A DNA stretch of 64,000 nt. It comes from Streptomyces sp. ST2-7A (GTDB taxonomy: Bacteria > Actinomycetota > Actinomycetes > Streptomycetales > Streptomycetaceae). Position 1 is the first letter of the stretch. Every line of letters starts with the position of its first letter. This document shows positions 35,807-44,181 of this stretch, in pieces. A program made the translations under genes and the position numbers. Location: assembly GCF_021390475.1 (NCBI RefSeq), contig NZ_JAJUWS010000003.1, positions 1 to 64,000 of the forward strand, read 5' to 3'. The notes under the pieces were generated by a model. That model searched no databases and was not told the origin of the DNA. It worked only from the letters and a program-made list of their open reading frames with translations.

Positions 35807-36826
35807 ATGACTGTCGAACGCAAGGTCACCATCACCGCCATCGCGCGGGAGGCGGGGGTCTCGGTGCCCACCGTCTCCCGCGTGGTCAACGGCCGCTCGG
35901 ACGTGGCACCGACGACCCGGGCCAGGGTGGAGGAGCTGCTCCAGCGCCACGGATACCGCCGCCGGCCGCCCACCCCGCCCGGTCGGGCGGGCCTGCTCGA
36001 CCTGGTCTTCAACGACCTCGACAGCCCGTGGGCGGTGGAGATCATCCGCGGCGTGGAGGAGGTCGCCCACGCCTCCGGGGTGGGGACGGTGGTCTCCGCG
36101 ATCCACGACCGCTCCGGACCGGCCCGGCAGTGGCTGGACAACCTGCGGGCCCGGGCCTCGGACGGGGTGATCCTGGTGACCTCGGCGCTGGAGCCCGTCC
36201 TGCACAAGGAACTGCACCGGCTCGGCGTCCCGATCACCGTGGTGGACCCCGCCGGTACGCCCTCCCTGGGCGTCCCCACGATCGGGGCGACCAACTGGGC
36301 GGGGGGCATGGCCGCCACCGAGCACCTGCTGGAGTTGGGGCACCGCCGGATCGGCTTCATCACCGGCCCCGCCCGCCTGCTGTGCAGCCGGGCCCGGCTG
36401 GACGGGCACCGGGCCGCCCTGGAGTCCGCCGGGATCCCGGCGGACGACTCGCTGATCGTGCCGGGCGACTTCTACCACGAGTCGGGCTTCACCGGTTGCC
36501 AGGTGCTGATGGACCTGGCCGCCCCGCCCACCGCCGTCTTCGCGGCCAGCGACCAGATGGCGCTGGGCGCCATCGAGGCGTTGCGCCGGCGCGGGCTGCG
36601 GGTACCCGAGGACGTCAGCGTGATCGGCTTCGACGACCTGCCCGAGATGCGGTGGTGCTCGCCCCCGCTGACCACCGTCCGGCAGCCGCTGGCGGAGATG
36701 GGCAAGCTGGCCGCCCGCACCGCGCTGCGGATGGCACGGGGGGAGACCATCGAGAGTCCGCGTCTGGAGTTGGCCACCGAGCTGTTGGTGCGAGCCAGCA
36801 CCGCCGCGCCGGCGGTCCGCGACTGA
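35807..36826 (+). CDS. LacI-family transcriptional regulator (likely xylan regulator)
   Basis: A 339-residue LacI/GalR protein. The helix-turn-helix and hinge are ITAIAREAGVSVPTVSRVVN, then RARVEELLQRHGYRRR. The periplasmic-binding-like sensor domain shows DLVFNDLDSPWAVEIIRGVE, ASDGVILVTS, GHRRIGFITGP and SVIGFDDLPEMRWCSPPLTT. The ATG at 35807 follows GGGGAAG. It sits between the divergent xylanase and the downstream GH3 gene, both preceded by a shared element, so it probably represses them without xylo-oligosaccharides and may repress itself. It resembles XlnR/BxlR-type regulators by context. Confidence 0.85.
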   Translation: MTVERKVTITAIAREAGVSVPTVSRVVNGRSDVAPTTRARVEELLQRHGYRRRPPTPPGRAGLLDLVFNDLDSPWAVEIIRGVEEVAHASGVGTVVSAIHDRSGPARQWLDNLRARASDGVILVTSALEPVLHKELHRLGVPITVVDPAGTPSLGVPTIGATNWAGGMAATEHLLELGHRRIGFITGPARLLCSRARLDGHRAALESAGIPADDSLIVPGDFYHESGFTGCQVLMDLAAPPTAVFAASDQMALGAIEALRRRGLRVPEDVSVIGFDDLPEMRWCSPPLTTVRQPLAEMGKLAARTALRMARGETIESPRLELATELLVRASTAAPAVRD

Positions 36827-36962
36827 TCGGGCCGACCCCGGACGGCTCCGGGGCCCGACGGTCCGCGCCGGGGCCGGTGGGGATGGCGGGCGGGCGGCCC
36901 GGGCGGACGCGGATCCGACCCCCGGCACCGCACCCCACCGCACCGTGTTCCGGGGCGCGCCC

Positions 36963-36990
36963 CGTCGATCGGACGTACTTCCGATCGACG
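36963..36990 (+). terminator. hairpin downstream of lacI, probable terminator
   Basis: CGTCGATCGGA and TCCGATCGACG are perfect 11-base arms around a 6-base loop, 137 bases past the lacI stop. No T-tract follows. Confidence 0.5.
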
Positions 36991-37028
36991 GTCCGATCAT
37001 CCGTCGGGGCATCGCTCCCGGGAACGGT

Positions 37029-37068
37029 CTTCCGACCGGTCCCGGAAAGTTTCCGGGACCGTCGGAAG
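37029..37068. repeat. 40-base inverted repeat centred on GGAAAGTTTCC
   Basis: The arms (37029-37048, 37050-37068; starting CTTCCGAC) match over 19 bases with one bulged C. The centre GAAAGTTTC is the core of xylanase-type operators, but a folded terminator is also possible. Confidence 0.55.
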
Positions 37069-37166
37069 CCACTCCGACCCAACCCGGGATTCCCCGAGTG
37101 CCCGTGGCGAACTCGCACGTCACACGGTCGAGGTGGCGAACAGCGGAATCGGTTCGGTGTGAACCG

Positions 37167-37195
37167 TTGACACCCGGGGCGCTTCTCCCTAACGT
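37167..37195 (+). promoter_or_regulatory. consensus housekeeping promoter upstream of GH3 gene
   Basis: TTGACA (37167-37172), 17 bases, TAACGT (37190-37195). The expected transcript start, near 37202, lies just before the xylan element. Confidence 0.7.
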
Positions 37196-37206
37196 GCAGC
37201 CGCATC

Positions 37207-37239
37207 GGTACCGATAGTTTTCGGAGTTATTCCGGAAGG
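37207..37239 (+). promoter_or_regulatory. xylan control element, copy 2 (GH3 side)
   Basis: GGTACCGA, then TTTTCGG and TTATTCCGGAAGG repeat the blocks found before the xylanase gene. It overlaps the predicted start of the transcript, a position where a bound LacI protein would block RNA polymerase. ATCGGTACCGAT at 37204-37215 is also a perfect palindrome. Confidence 0.6.
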
Positions 37240-37245
37240 TGTGTG

Positions 37246-37416
37246 ATGCTCCACCACAGCCCCGCCCGGCGTTCGCGGACCGCCGTGGCGCCCGTCCTCC
37301 CCGCCCGCCCCGGCGGGGACGTCGGCGTGCCCGGCACCGCCCCGGCGCCTCGGGCCCCGCGGTTCCGACGGGATCCGGACGGCCGGGTCGCGGTCGGGCC
37401 GGGGCTCCGGGGGTGA
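37246..37416 (+). CDS. possible 56-aa ORF in the GH3 leader
   Basis: ATG at 37246 follows GGAAGG with a 6-base gap, and 52 of 56 codons end in G or C. The product (MLHHSPARRSRTAVAPVLPA and onward) has no recognised domain; its basic start and hydrophobic patch could be a remnant signal sequence of a lost sugar-binding protein. It could equally be chance in GC-rich DNA. Confidence 0.3.
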   Translation: MLHHSPARRSRTAVAPVLPARPGGDVGVPGTAPAPRAPRFRRDPDGRVAVGPGLRG

Positions 37417-37832
37417 GCGGCACCACCGGGATCCGTGCGGCCGCGCCCCGCCGCCCACCCCCGTACCGGGCGGGAACGGCCGGGCGGGGGGTGTCGGACG
37501 GGCGGTCGGGGACTCCCGCGCTCCGGTCCCCGCCCCGACCCCCCGGGCCCGCACGGCCCCGTCGAGGGGTCCCGCGACCCGGTGCCGTGGTCCGGCGGCG
37601 GGAACACCGTCGCCCCCGGCCGCCCCCGGCACGGGGTACGGCGGGAAACCCGGATACGGAGCGGCCCAGGGGGCCGGAACGTCGCCGCCCACCGGTCCAC
37701 GACGGCGCGGTCCCCGGCGGGACACCGCGCCGCGCACGGGCGGACGGCGCCCCGCGCCGACCCCGCCGAACGGCACCACCCACCGCCACCCGGGCACGTC
37801 ATCCCCGCCCGGGCCCTTCTTCAAGGAGCGTT
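37417..37832. other. non-coding stretch before the GH3 gene
   Basis: These 416 bases are GC-rich. The GH3 frame stays open upstream, but the product is an Arg/Pro-rich stretch with no hydrolase features, so this is read as a leader or decayed DNA. Confidence 0.45.
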
Positions 37833-40334
37833 ATGCCTCACCCCTGGCAGGACACGGAGCTGTCCGCCGCCGAACGCGCGGCCGATCTGTTGGCCCGGAT
37901 GACCCTGGAGGAGAGGGTCGGCCAGCTCTCCGCGATCTGGCCCGGATCGGACGCGGGGGGCGAGGACGTCGCCCCGCTCCAGCACCAGTTCACCGCCGGC
38001 GACGGGCCGGCCGACACCCCCAACGGGCCCGCCTCCCCGGACACCCTGCCCCCGCACGGGCCCGGGCAGCTCACCCGCCCCTTCGGCACCCTGCCGGTGG
38101 ACCCGCTGAAGGGCGCCCGCGCGCTGGCCGAACTGCAGCGGCGCGTGATGGCCAACAACCGGTTCGGCATCCCCGCGCAGGCGCACGACGAGTGCCTGAC
38201 CGGCTTCACCGCCTGGCAGGCCGCCATTCTGCCGACCCCGCTGGCCTGGGGCGCCACCTTCGACCCCGAACTGCTGGAACGGGCCGCCGCGATGATCGGC
38301 GAGTCCATGCGGGCGGTCGGCGTGCACCAGGGCCTGTCCCCCGTCCTGGACGTGGTGCGCGACCCCCGGTGGGGACGCACCGAGGAGTCCATCGGGGAGG
38401 ACCCGCAGCTGGTCGCCGAGCTGGCCACCGCCTACGTGCGGGGACTGGAGTCGGCCGGGATCGTCGCCACCCTCAAGCACTTCGCCGGGTACTCCGCCTC
38501 CCGCGCCGGACGCAACCACGCGCCGGTCTCCATGGGGCCGCGCGAGATGGCCGACGTGATCCTGCCGCCGTTCGAGTTGGCGTTGCGCGAGGGCGGCGCC
38601 CGCTCGGTGATGCACGCCTACACCGACACCGACGGGGTTCCGGCCGCCGGCGACCGGGAACTGCTCACCGAGCTGCTCCGCGAGCACTGGGGCTTCACCG
38701 GCACGGTCGTCGCCGACTACTTCGGCATCTCCTTCCTGGAGCTCTCCCACCGGGTGGCCGACAGCCCCGGGACGGCTGCGGCGTTGGCCCTGGAGGCCGG
38801 CGTGGACGTGGAGTTGCCCGTTCTGCGCTGCTACGGCGAACCGCTGCTGGACGGCGTGCGCTCCGGCGCGGTGCCGGAGGAGTTGGTGGACCGCGCCGTG
38901 CTGCGGGTGCTGATCCAGAAGTGCGAACTGGGACTGCTGGACCCCGGCTGGGACCCGACCGCGCCCGCGCTGCGCCCCGGCGCCCCGGCCTCCCCGGTCA
39001 CCCCCGACGGGCCCGGGGACGGCTCCGCCGACGGGTCCGAGCCGCGGATCGACCTGGATCCGCCCGCGCTGCGGGACGTCGCCCGCAGGCTGGCCGAGGA
39101 GTCGGTCATCCTGCTGGCCAACGACGGCACGCTGCCGCTGCGTCCGGGGCTGCGGATCGGCGTCACCGGCCCGTTCGCCGACGAGTCCGCCGCCATGCTC
39201 GGCTGCTACACCTTCCCCCGCCACGTGGGCGTGGAGCATCCGGAACTGCCGTTGGGCGTGGAACTGCGGAGCCTGCTGGAGTCGCTGCGCGCGGAACTGC
39301 CGCACGCGACGATCGACCACCACGACGCCCCCGGTACCGCCGCGGCGCCCTCCCTCCCGACCGCCGACGGCCCCCGGCCGGACGTGTGGGTCGTGGCGTT
39401 GGGCGACCGCTCGGGGCTCTTCGGCCGGGGCACCTCCGGCGAGGGTTGCGACGCCGCCGACCTGGAGCTGCCCGACGGACAGGGCGCGGTGCTGGACGCC
39501 CTGGTGGAGACCGGTGTCCCCGTCGTGGCGGTGCTGCTGACCGGGCGCCCCTACGCGCTGGGGCGGTGGGCCGACCGGCTGGCCGGGATCGTCCAGGCGT
39601 TCTTCCCCGGCGAGGAGGGCGGACCGGCGGTCGCCGGCGTGCTCTCCGGCCGGATCAACCCCTCCGGCCGGCTGCCGGTCGGGGTGCCGCGCCACGCGGG
39701 CGGCCAGCCGACGACGTACCTGGCCCCACCGCTGGGGCGGCACAACGACGCCAGTTCGCTGGACCCGGGCGCGCTGTTCCCCTTCGGCCACGGCCTGCAC
39801 TACACCTCCTTCGCCTGGGAGGACGCGACCATCGACACCCCGAAGCTGCCCACCGACGGGCGGGGTCCGGACGGTGTCGGCGAGGCGGTCGCCCGGGTGT
39901 CGGTGACGGTGCGCAACACCGGTGACCGGGCGGGGACCGAGATCGTGCAGCTGTACCTGCACGACCCGGTGGCCCGGATCGTGCGGCCGGTGCAGCGGCT
40001 GATCGGGTGGGCCCGGGTGCCGCTGGAGCCCGGCGCCTCCGCCCGGGTGACCCTGTCCGTCCACCCGGACCTGGCCTCCTACACCCTGCGGCCGGGTCGA
40101 CGGATCGTGGAGCCCGGTGCCCTGGAACTGCGGTTGGCCGCCTCCTCCGAGGACACCCGGCACCCGCTGGCGCTGGAGCTGACCGGCGCCGAACACACCA
40201 CCGGTCCGGATCGGCGGATGACCTGTCCGGTGCTGGTGGAGCCCCTGCCCACCGACGCCGGCGGGCCCGGCGACTCCGGCCCGGCGTCCGTGGCCGGGAC
40301 GACCGCCGCGGAGGTCTCCGCCCCCGCCGGCTGA
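37833..40334 (+). CDS. GH3 beta-xylosidase/beta-glucosidase
   Basis: An 833-residue family 3 glycosidase, probably cytoplasmic, that hydrolyses xylo- or gluco-oligosaccharides. The barrel has LSPVLDVVRDPRWGRTEESI, the substrate motif TLKHFAGYSASRAGRNHA and the nucleophile Asp295 in TVVADYFGIS. The alpha/beta sandwich follows (DVWVVALGDRSGLFGRGTSG), and a fibronectin III-like C-terminal domain starts near ARVSVTVRNTGDRAGTEIVQ. No signal peptide is seen. The ATG at 37833 has AAGGAG 4 bases upstream. A shared control element and the neighbouring xylanase favour xylosidase activity. No sugar ABC transporter lies next to it, unlike known bxl operons. Confidence 0.88.
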   Translation: MPHPWQDTELSAAERAADLLARMTLEERVGQLSAIWPGSDAGGEDVAPLQHQFTAGDGPADTPNGPASPDTLPPHGPGQLTRPFGTLPVDPLKGARALAELQRRVMANNRFGIPAQAHDECLTGFTAWQAAILPTPLAWGATFDPELLERAAAMIGESMRAVGVHQGLSPVLDVVRDPRWGRTEESIGEDPQLVAELATAYVRGLESAGIVATLKHFAGYSASRAGRNHAPVSMGPREMADVILPPFELALREGGARSVMHAYTDTDGVPAAGDRELLTELLREHWGFTGTVVADYFGISFLELSHRVADSPGTAAALALEAGVDVELPVLRCYGEPLLDGVRSGAVPEELVDRAVLRVLIQKCELGLLDPGWDPTAPALRPGAPASPVTPDGPGDGSADGSEPRIDLDPPALRDVARRLAEESVILLANDGTLPLRPGLRIGVTGPFADESAAMLGCYTFPRHVGVEHPELPLGVELRSLLESLRAELPHATIDHHDAPGTAAAPSLPTADGPRPDVWVVALGDRSGLFGRGTSGEGCDAADLELPDGQGAVLDALVETGVPVVAVLLTGRPYALGRWADRLAGIVQAFFPGEEGGPAVAGVLSGRINPSGRLPVGVPRHAGGQPTTYLAPPLGRHNDASSLDPGALFPFGHGLHYTSFAWEDATIDTPKLPTDGRGPDGVGEAVARVSVTVRNTGDRAGTEIVQLYLHDPVARIVRPVQRLIGWARVPLEPGASARVTLSVHPDLASYTLRPGRRIVEPGALELRLAASSEDTRHPLALELTGAEHTTGPDRRMTCPVLVEPLPTDAGGPGDSGPASVAGTTAAEVSAPAG

Positions 40335-40353
40335 GACCCGTCCCCCCACAATC

Positions 40354-40403
40354 CCCGCGACCGGGGCGTCACCGTCGCCCCCGCCGAACGTCCCGGTCGC
40401 GGG
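40354..40403 (+). terminator. candidate terminator after the GH3 gene
   Basis: CCCGCGACCGGG pairs perfectly with CCCGGTCGCGGG (40392-40403) across 26 bases, just after the stop at 40334. Confidence 0.45.
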
Positions 40404-40431
40404 ATCCGCACCGTCCCACCACAATCGAGGC

Positions 40432-41241
40432 ATGGACGGTCCGCTGTTCTCCGTGGTCGCGGTCGCCCTGTGGGTGACCGCCGGCCCCATCGGCACCGCC
40501 CTGATGACCCGTCCGGGCCACCCCCATCCGCCGTGGCTGCTCCGAGGCGTGCTGTTGGGCCCCCTCGCCGCCGCCGTGCTCTCCGAACGCGCCGACCACT
40601 CCCCCCGCACCGTGATCGCCCCCGTCCCCGGGGTACCCGGGACCGGTGGGGCCGATGTCAAGGGCCGAAGCGGGGGTTTCCGCGTCCCGGGTGGCATCGG
40701 GGGCGAAACGGGCGTGGACCGTATCGTGAAGGCCACCGGCCGACTGCTCCGATTCCGTCCCGGCCGGGTGGTGTCGACCACCGTGATCGACCACGACACC
40801 GCCGGGACGGCCGACCGTGCCGCGACCGCCTCGGCCGGGGGCGGCGCGACCGACACCGACCCCGCCCGCCGTCGGGCCCGGGAGGAGATCGACCGGGCCC
40901 CGCGACCCCTGAAGGGATGTGCCGTGGCCCTGGTCCGGTTCCACGCAACGCCCCCGCCTCTCGTCGAGATCGCCGACGGCCGCCCGGCCGCCGCACCGGT
41001 GGACCTCGCCCGCGCCGAGGGGCCCGACGTGATCGTCGTCGACTCCCCCCTGCACCGGGCACACCCTCCGCGCGGGGGTGTCTGCCGCGAACTGCCCGAC
41101 CACTCCCCGGGGCCCGTCCCGGTGGCCGCCGGCGGCGGTCACCGGGAGCAGCGCCGGACCGCACCGCACACCCCCACCGGGGACGGCCGACGACGGGCGA
41201 CGCCCGGATCCGCCGGCCCGTCGACCCCCGCAGCGGCATGA
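40432..41241 (+). CDS. small membrane protein with degenerate universal-stress-like segment
   Basis: A 269-residue protein. The N-terminus has two likely membrane helices (LFSVVAVALWVTAGPIGTAL and PWLLRGVLLGPLAAAVL). The soluble part includes RAEGPDVIVVDSPLHRAHPP and RELPDHSPGPVPVAAG, which resembles the end of universal stress domains (GADLIVVGSRGHG ... PCPVLVV), but the ATP-binding glycines are lost; this likeness is inference. The stop overlaps the P-type ATPase start (ATGA), implying coupled expression. The ATG at 40432 lies 6 bases after CACAAT, suggesting a leaderless mRNA. Confidence 0.65.
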   Translation: MDGPLFSVVAVALWVTAGPIGTALMTRPGHPHPPWLLRGVLLGPLAAAVLSERADHSPRTVIAPVPGVPGTGGADVKGRSGGFRVPGGIGGETGVDRIVKATGRLLRFRPGRVVSTTVIDHDTAGTADRAATASAGGGATDTDPARRRAREEIDRAPRPLKGCAVALVRFHATPPPLVEIADGRPAAAPVDLARAEGPDVIVVDSPLHRAHPPRGGVCRELPDHSPGPVPVAAGGGHREQRRTAPHTPTGDGRRRATPGSAGPSTPAAA

Positions 41242-44048
41242 GCGCCCCGGCCGGCAACCGGCACACCGGGGTCGGGGGCCGTGTCGGGGGAACCGGGGCA
41301 GCCGGTGAGGACGAGCGGCGCGCCGAGGCCCACCGCCTCAACGCCCATGAGGTCATGCTCCTGCTGGGCACCGACCCCGACCGCGGCCTGACCTCCGCCG
41401 AGGCGAACACCCGGATGGAGCGCTGGGGGCCCAACGCGCTGCCGCGGACCGGCGGCAGCGGCACCCTGACCCGGCTGCTCCGCCAGTTCCACCACCCGCT
41501 GATCTACGTGCTGCTGGTCGCCGCCGCGGTCGCCCTGCTGCTCGACGAACCGGTGGACTCCGCCGTCATCATGGCGGTGGTGCTCGCCAACGCCGTCATC
41601 GGATTCGTCCAGGAGTCCCGCGCCGAGGCCGCCCTGGACGCCCTGCGCGCCATGGTCCGTACCCGGGCCAAGGTGGTGCGCGACGGCGCCCCGCACAGCG
41701 TCGACTCCGAGGAACTCGTTCCCGGCGACCTGGTCCACCTGGCCTCCGGCGACAAGGTCCCGGCCGATGTGAGGCTGGTGCGGCCGGCCGAACTGCGGGT
41801 CGACGAGTCCGCGCTCACCGGCGAGTCCCTGCCGGTGGCCAAGGACGAGTCGGCGCTGCCGGTGGAGACGATCGTCGCCGACCGGCGGAACATGATCTGG
41901 TCCGGCACCCTGGTCACCGGCGGTACCGGCACCGGCGTGGTGGTCGCCACCGGCGGCGAGACCGAACTCGGCGAGATCCACCGGCTGGTGGGCGGCGCCG
42001 ACACCCTCGCCACCCCGCTGACCCGCAAGCTGGACTCCTTCAGCAAGGTGCTGACGGTCGCGATCCTGGCCCTGGCGGCCGCCACCTTCGCGCTCGGCCT
42101 GTTGCGCGGCGACGAGCTCGGTCTCACCTTCACCGCCGCGGTGGCGCTGGCCGTGGCCGCCATCCCCGAGGGACTGCCCGCCGTCGTCACCATCACCCTG
42201 GCCATCGGGGTGGCGCGGATGGCGAAACGGCGGGCCGTCATCCGCCGACTGCCCTGCGTGGAGACGCTGGGCGGGACCACCGTCATCTGCTCGGACAAGA
42301 CCGGCACCCTGACCCGCAACGAGATGACCGTGCGGCGGGTGTGGACCCCGGACGCGGTATTCGCCGTGGAGGGCACCGGCTACGGCCCGGAGGGCGCGAT
42401 CATCGGCCCCGACGGCGAACCGCTGTCGGACGCGGAGGCCGGCGGCGAGGCGCTGCGCTGGACGCTGCTGACCGGCGTCGCCTGCAACGACGCCCGCCTG
42501 ACGCACGACCCGGAGGGCGACCGGTGGAAGCTGATCGGCGACCCCACCGAGGGCGCGCTGCTCGCCGTGGGCGCCAAGGCGGGCCTGGACCCGACCGGGG
42601 TGGGGGCCGGGCTGCCCCGGCTGGACACCGTGCCGTTCAGCTCGAGGCGGCGGCGCATGGTCACCCTGCACGACCACCCGGCCGAGGGCGGCACCGTCAC
42701 CCTGGTCAAGGGCGCCGTGGAGGGGCTGCTGCCGATCTGCGAGCGGTGGATGGGCGCCGACGGCCTGCCGCGTCCGCTGGACCCGGCGACCGTTGAGCGG
42801 GCCGTGGAGGAGTTGGCCGGACAGGGCCTGCGGGTGCTGGCCACGGCCGTGCGGACCGGCCCCGCGGGGGCGCGCTCGCTGAACGGGGGCGGCGACGCCG
42901 GCGACGGCGAGGACGAGGGCCTCGGGGAGGGGCGCGGGTTCGTGCTCACCGGCCTGCACGCCATGATGGACCCGCCGCGCGACGCCGCCCGGGACTCCGT
43001 GGCCGCCTGCCGGCGGGCCGGCATCGACGTGAAGATGATCACCGGTGACCACATGGTCACCGCCCGGGCCGTCGCCACGGACCTCGGGCTGCCCACCGAC
43101 CGTCCCGGCGCCGTGATCACCGGCGCGGAACTGACCGCCATGCCGCCGGAGGAGTACCGCTCCGCGCTGCGGAACGCCACCGTGCTGGCCCGGGTCTCCC
43201 CCGAGCAGAAACTGCGGATGGTGGAGGCGCTGCAGGAGAGCGACGAGGTCGTGGCGATGACCGGCGACGGTGTGAACGACGCGCCGGCGCTGCGCCGGGC
43301 GGACATCGGGGTGGCGATGGGTCGCGGCGGCACCGAGGTGGCCAAGGAGGCCTCCGACGCGGTGCTGCTGGACGACGACTTCTCCACCATCGAGGCGGCG
43401 GTCGAGGAGGGGCGCGGGGTCTTCGACAACCTCTCCAAGTTCATCGTCTGGATCCTGCCCACGAGCATGGGCCAGGCGTTGGTCATCCTCACCGCGATCG
43501 TGCTCGGCAGCGCCCTGCCGGTGCTGCCCACCCAGATCCTGTGGGTGAACATGACCACCGCCGTGCTGCTGGGGCTGATGCTGGCCTTCGAGCCGCGCGA
43601 GCGCGGAATCATGGACCGGCCGCCGCGCAGTCCCTCACAACCCCTGCTGACCCGGGGGCTGAGCATGCGGGTGCTGCTGGTGGGGGTGCTGATCGTGGCC
43701 GCCGCGATGTGGCTGTTCACCTACGAACGCTCGATCGGCGCCTCGGACGAGGCGGCCCGCACGGCGGCGATGAACGTCGTCATCGCGATCCAGGTGTTCT
43801 ACCTGTACAGCTGCCGGTCGCTGCGGACACCGGCCTGGCGGGTGGGATTGTTCACCAACCCGTGGATCCACGTCGGGGTGGGCCTGCAGATCCTCGCCCA
43901 GGTGTTCATCACCTACGTTCCCGTGATGAACACCCTCTTCCACACCGAGCCGATCGGTCTCGACTCGTGGGGTCGGGTGCTGGCCCTGGCGGCCCTGGCC
44001 TCGGTGGTCGTGGCGATCGACAAGCGGCTGCGCCACGGCGCGCTGTGA
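41238..44048 (+). CDS. P-type cation-transporting ATPase (Ca2+-type, P2A-like)
   Basis: A 936-residue ATP-driven membrane cation pump. Actuator motif DESALTGESLPVAKDES, M4 motif AVAAIPEGLPAVVTITLAIG, phosphorylation site SDKTGTLTRNEM (Asp353), KGAVEGLL in the nucleotide domain, and the hinge MTGDGVNDAPALRRADIGVA are all present. The N-terminal cation ATPase region reads GLTSAEANTRMERWGPNALP. PEGLP with a glutamate in M4, and the absence of CPC or N-terminal metal-binding cysteines, favour Ca2+ or another hard cation over copper or zinc. The true start is the ATG at 41238, overlapping the upstream stop; the frame is open further upstream but there antisense in character. Confidence 0.9.
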   Translation: MSAPAGNRHTGVGGRVGGTGAAGEDERRAEAHRLNAHEVMLLLGTDPDRGLTSAEANTRMERWGPNALPRTGGSGTLTRLLRQFHHPLIYVLLVAAAVALLLDEPVDSAVIMAVVLANAVIGFVQESRAEAALDALRAMVRTRAKVVRDGAPHSVDSEELVPGDLVHLASGDKVPADVRLVRPAELRVDESALTGESLPVAKDESALPVETIVADRRNMIWSGTLVTGGTGTGVVVATGGETELGEIHRLVGGADTLATPLTRKLDSFSKVLTVAILALAAATFALGLLRGDELGLTFTAAVALAVAAIPEGLPAVVTITLAIGVARMAKRRAVIRRLPCVETLGGTTVICSDKTGTLTRNEMTVRRVWTPDAVFAVEGTGYGPEGAIIGPDGEPLSDAEAGGEALRWTLLTGVACNDARLTHDPEGDRWKLIGDPTEGALLAVGAKAGLDPTGVGAGLPRLDTVPFSSRRRRMVTLHDHPAEGGTVTLVKGAVEGLLPICERWMGADGLPRPLDPATVERAVEELAGQGLRVLATAVRTGPAGARSLNGGGDAGDGEDEGLGEGRGFVLTGLHAMMDPPRDAARDSVAACRRAGIDVKMITGDHMVTARAVATDLGLPTDRPGAVITGAELTAMPPEEYRSALRNATVLARVSPEQKLRMVEALQESDEVVAMTGDGVNDAPALRRADIGVAMGRGGTEVAKEASDAVLLDDDFSTIEAAVEEGRGVFDNLSKFIVWILPTSMGQALVILTAIVLGSALPVLPTQILWVNMTTAVLLGLMLAFEPRERGIMDRPPRSPSQPLLTRGLSMRVLLVGVLIVAAAMWLFTYERSIGASDEAARTAAMNVVIAIQVFYLYSCRSLRTPAWRVGLFTNPWIHVGVGLQILAQVFITYVPVMNTLFHTEPIGLDSWGRVLALAALASVVVAIDKRLRHGAL

Positions 44049-44181
44049 CCGGTGCCCTCGTGCCGCCCGTGGCCCCCCGGGACGGGCGGCACGACGGACC
44101 GGGTCCCCGCCCGTGGCCCGACGCCCCACATCGGAACCCGGATACCACCCGGCCCGGCCCGATCGGTGGCAGGATGTGCCC

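Larger units (their letters stand above)
36827..37245. other. regulatory region after lacI
   Basis: It holds a perfect hairpin (36963-36990), a 40-base near-perfect inverted repeat (37029-37068), a consensus promoter (37167-37195) and copy 2 of the xylan element (37207-37239). No gene is supported in it. Confidence 0.5.

Noticed and set aside
37239..37832. N-terminal extension of the GH3 protein by 198 codons
   Set aside because: The stretch is Arg/Pro-rich, has no similarity to glycosidases, and an AAGGAG ribosome site precedes the ATG at 37833.
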